A stretch of 64,000 nt of DNA from contig JAREIK010001332.1 in assembly GCA_029783825.1 (NCBI GenBank), positions 2,342,314-2,406,313 of the forward strand. The letters run 5' to 3'. Within the stretch, counting starts at the first letter, position 1. Each line of letters opens with the position of its first letter. Made by a program: the position numbers and the translations under genes. Source of the stretch: Sapria himalayana (taxonomy: Eukaryota; Streptophyta; Magnoliopsida; Malpighiales; Rafflesiaceae). The notes beneath the pieces were generated by a model that saw only the letters and a program-made list of their open reading frames with translations, was not told the origin of the DNA and made no database searches. Below are positions 60,790-64,000 of the stretch, one piece after another.

Positions 60790-61700
60790 TTAATTGATTA
60801 CAATGATTTTGTAAATATATCTACGACATTCATATTTGTGCAAACATTCTTAATTTATCTAATATATCTCGTGTCTATTGATATTGCTCATTATTGTGCT
60901 TACATTTATTGTATGACGTGAATTCTTAGAAAGATATATAATACTCTGATTGTCATACTATATAGTATATGTATTATATTGCATATCTAAGTTTGTAAAA
61001 AATATTATTCATTAATAATTTTTTTTTAATCATTGATGTACTCAACCTTAGTGTTAGATGGTGTTATATATTTTTATAGCTTAGATTGTCAAGATAATAT
61101 TCGCTCTCCAAATATTATTACATAACCTGAGGTACACCTACGTGAATCCAAATTATTGACAATATTACAATTGGTGTATATGAGACATATGAGTTTTAAC
61201 CTACCCAAACACAAAGATAGCTGAGAAATCCCTCATAGATACTAGAAGACAGATTTCACTATAGTCCAATGATATCATCCCAAATTTGAAAGAGAACAAC
61301 TAAAAATAATGAGAATGTATGCTATATTCAGTCTAGTGAAAATCATAGTATATATTTTATTATGACTCATGTCTCACATTTCTTCACTAGTCTTACCTTT
61401 ATGCTCTATATGTAGTTTAAAATATTTTGCTAGGAGGATTTAAACCAACTTATTCTGTTTCACAAAAAAATCTAAAGAATATTATCAATGTGACATTCTT
61501 GAGATCATCAGATTTGCTTAGAATGTCTATCCTAGATGATGCTTAATCCAATAATCTATTTGACATGCCTAAGTCTTTCATAGGAAATACTTTTTCTTAG
61601 CTTCTCCTTAAGTTTATCATTTTATGCTCTTTTTAGCTAATGATCAATATATCATTAACATGAAATAAAAGTACATGTCAATTGTTACCCTACTAATGGC
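60790..61700 (-). pseudogene. Decayed Copia pol end (RT tail and RNase H)
   Basis: Read on the minus strand in mixed frames: a KLKEKLRK and MKDLG-like RT tail near 61560-61650, then LSNLG*YHWTIVKSVF, YLRGISQLSLCLG-like and DSRRCTSGYVI near 61090-61300, then DNQS near 60945, and finally VDIFTK-like sequence near 60810. That order is the end of a Copia pol with RNase H. It is far more decayed than Copia-1 to Copia-3 and is cut on the right by Copia-3 at 61730. I found no LTR for it. Confidence 0.7.
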
Positions 61701-61729
61701 TAACAAAATACTTTTTTACAAGAGGTAAT

Positions 61730-62048
61730 TGTTGTTTAAGAACAATAATTCCTTGTTAAAACAAGGAATTCTTAAGAACAATAAGCACAGAACAGAGAAG
61801 ATGAGTAGAAGAGAAGAGAGGAAGAAGAGAGTCGCGCGCAGCAGCATGAAACCAAATAATTAATCAATGAAAAATAATAATGTTTGGCAGCTAGGTCAAG
61901 AAAAAGGAGTTTATATATCCCTTCTAATAATTGAAACAAAGAAAATATTAAAAAAAACTTTACAGCTACATATTTAATAAATGCTCATTAAGGGCTTAAT
62001 AGTCATTTTACTCTAACCCGCTCAACTTAAACGAACAGCCCGTCAACA
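61730..62048 (-). repeat. Copia-3 3' LTR
   Basis: 319 bp. On the minus strand it begins TGTTGACGGGCTG at 62048 and ends CAACA at 61730, with TATATAAA at about 61910-61917. The polypurine tract AATGTGGGGGAC is just upstream on the minus strand, at about 62049-62060. Confidence 0.88.
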
Positions 62049-64000
62049 GTCCCCCACATTCGATGTAGTTGAGATCAGACCAAGCTTTTCTCTCAAGTAG
62101 ACTAGCTTTTCTCTAGGCAGGGACTTCATAAATATATCGGTCACTTGTTCTTCGGTCCTGCAAAAACCCAATTTAACTTCATTAGATTCAATTGTATCCT
62201 TAATGAAGTGATATTTTAAGCCTATGTGTTTAGTTCGACTATGCATTACCATATCATTAGCAATAGATATAGTCGATTGATTATCACACTGAATTTTTGT
62301 TGGATGTTTTTGAGGTTTATCTAAATCACCCAAAAGTTTTCTAAGCCATAAGGCTTGGGAGGTTGCAACTGAAGCTGAAACATATTCAGCTTCAGTAGTA
62401 GACAGGGCTAAGGTTGATTGTTTCTTGGACTGCCAAAAAACAGCCGTAGTTCCTAAGTTAGACACATATCCAGATGTACTTTTGTAATCCTCTGGATTTC
62501 CTCCCCAATCACTATCACAGTAACCAATAATTTCTGTATGGTTAATTTTGTGGTATTTAAGACCTAAATTAATTGTGCCTTTAAGATACCTCAATATCCT
62601 TTTGGCAGCACTTAAATGTATGTGATTTAGACAATGCATAAATCGTGACAACAGGTGAACAGAATATACAATATCAGGTCTGGTTGCTGATGCATACAGC
62701 AAGCTTCCAATTAAGCTTTTGTATGTCTTTTCATTTACTGGTTTTCCTTGAGCTGAAAATAATTTTTGGTTTACTTCCAAGGGGGTAGATATAGGCTTGC
62801 AGTCACTCATTCCAAAACTTTTCAGCAATAGTTTAATGTATGTAATTTGAGAAATGGACACACAATTTGTGTCTTGAGTTATTTCAATTTTCAAGTCCTA
62901 AAAATTGTTTTAGATTTCCTAGGTCTGACATTTCATACTTAGTTTCCATTTCTCTCCTAAAGTTATTTATTAATTCAATTTTATTACTTGTAAAAATAAT
63001 ATCATCTACATATAGAGAGACAATTAGAATTCCAGAATGCTTATCTCTTTTAATATAAAGTGTAGGCTCACTCTTACTTCTGCTGAATCCTTGATTCAAA
63101 AAGTAGGAATTAATTTGTTGATACCAAGCACGAGGAGCTTGTTTCAACCCATACAAAGTCTTATTTAATCTATAAACATAGTGTTCACTCCCCTTTTTTA
63201 CATACCCAGGGGGTTGTTCTACATAGATTTCTTCCTTTAGTATTCCATTTAGGAAGGCTGACTTTATGTCTAATTGGAATAAATTTCAGCCTTTCTGTCC
63301 AGCTAAGGCTATTAAAAGCCTTATGGTTTCTAACCTTGCTAATGGAGCAAAGGTTTCATGGTAGTCTATTCCGGGCTTTTGTGAGTAGCCTTTAGCTACC
63401 AATCGAGCCTTAAATACAGGCTGATTTGAATTCGATTTAGTCTTAATCCTATAAATCCACTTAACACATATGCTGTGTTTATTTGGGGGTAAGTCAACTA
63501 AAGTCCAGGTGTTATTTTTTTCAATGAAAGACATTTCTGTCTACATTGCTTCGATCTAGAATTGATGTTTTACAGCCTCTTCATAGTTGAGTGACTCAAC
63601 TGAGGCGTAATTACATCTCTAGTAAATATCCGTCAAGTCTTTATATTTAACAGGAGTTATTTTATTTGGTTCAGTCACAAATTCAGAATTAGGTGAGGAA
63701 TTACAACTATATTCAGAAATAGATTTAGACTTGTATTCAGAACCGCATTCAGAAGAAAATTCAGAAGAAAAATCAGAGAGTGAGCTGAAATCGTACCTTG
63801 GAGCGCTTATTAATTTATTGCTAGTACAGTAGCTTTTGTACAACCATTTTTAGTTCCAGAATTTATTTCATTCAAACTTTCAACCCACTTACTATTTTCA
63901 TCAATTAGAATGTCTCTACTCACCAGAAATGACTTAGTTTCTGGTGTATACAGTCTGTAACCCTTGGATTGCAGACTGTATCCAACTAAGATGCACTTAA
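62049..64000 (-). pseudogene. Copia-3 pol (integrase tail, RT, RNase H), lightly broken, partial
   Basis: From the right edge leftward: YRLYTPETKSFLVSRDILID (integrase tail, near 63900-63960), a Ser/Glu-rich linker (63619-63843), then RT with [20 protein letters not shown] (63286-63534), a TGA stop where tryptophan is expected at about 63284, LDIKSAFLNG, LYGLKQAPRAWYQQINSYFL and YVDDIIFTS with intact catalytic aspartates. A one-base frameshift at about 62890 separates RT from the 283-codon frame 62043-62894: GMSDCKPISTPLEVNQKL, SATRPDIVYSVHLLSRFMH, WQSKKQSTLALSTTEAEYVS, CDNQSTISIA and TDIFMKSLPREKLVYLREKL. The stop codon lies just before the polypurine tract. Two lesions in about 1.9 kb. Confidence 0.93.

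Larger units (their letters stand above)
61730..64000 (-). mobile_element. Copia-3, minus strand, cut by the window edge
   Basis: The 3' LTR is at 61730-62048, then the polypurine tract and pol continuing to the right edge. Its protein is closest to Copia-1 (RNase H around 75% alike by eye), but LTR sequences share only the ends and general layout. It has fewer stops than Copia-1. Which flank target duplication it has cannot be tested because the other LTR is outside the window. Confidence 0.92.

Noticed and set aside
1..64000. Organelle-derived insert or bacterial-type operon
   Set aside because: No plastid or mitochondrial gene and no run of closely spaced intact genes seen on either strand.

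Overview
This window looks like nuclear DNA of a seed plant. It is AT-rich, has long low-complexity stretches, and nearly every recognisable coding stretch belongs to a plant transposable element: Ty1/Copia and Athila-type Ty3/Gypsy retrotransposons, an L1-type LINE, BED-finger hAT transposons, a CACTA (En/Spm) transposon and several non-autonomous elements. I see no intact host gene, no rRNA or tRNA gene and no bacterial-type organisation. The species cannot be fixed from the sequence alone. The only host-gene sequence I recognise is a broken fragment of the tubulin-folding cofactor D gene.

Layout. 1-8110: an old minus-strand Athila-like Gypsy remnant (pol 3140-5960) between LTR-like repeats. 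8111-10250: unexplained sequence, then a dispersed repeat (copy at 24220-24965). 10260-17170: a decayed LINE (ORF1, EN, RT, zinc finger) carrying a 484-bp hAT MITE and about 1 kb of unexplained sequence. 17190-17935: a 36-bp tandem array split by a MULE-like foldback element with a GC-rich core. 18264-22026: a hAT element with TIRs and an 8-bp TSD (7/8 match). 23841-27060: a small hAT MITE, the dispersed repeat and a second, much older hAT. 27360-28904: the cofactor D fragment with at least one intron kept, directly abutting 28955-31440, which is an inverted copy of the 5' 2.5 kb of the CACTA element found further right. 31744-36630: Copia-1 (LTRs of 320 and 321 bp), inserted in another copy of the left-edge repeat. 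38439-56476: Copia-2 (275/272-bp LTRs, perfect GTATT TSD), split by a 13.4-kb CACTA element at 40859-54278. 57986-59570: a long-inverted-repeat element with dinucleotide arrays. 59585-60060: an 18-bp minisatellite. 60790-61729: a decayed minus-strand Copia pol end. 61730-64000: Copia-3 (minus strand, relative of Copia-1), running off the right edge.

The insertions give a relative order: the Gypsy/LTR-like family is old, Copia-1 later entered one copy of it, and Copia-2 landed in older sequence and was later split by the CACTA element. The most interesting points are the CACTA arm joined in sense orientation to intron-containing cofactor D exons, the inverted pair of CACTA 5' arms, the GC-rich foldback element, and the short non-repetitive-looking island at 56477-57980 whose two halves are rejoined when Copia-2 is removed. 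Similarities were judged by eye; boundaries given as approximate can be off by tens of bases.
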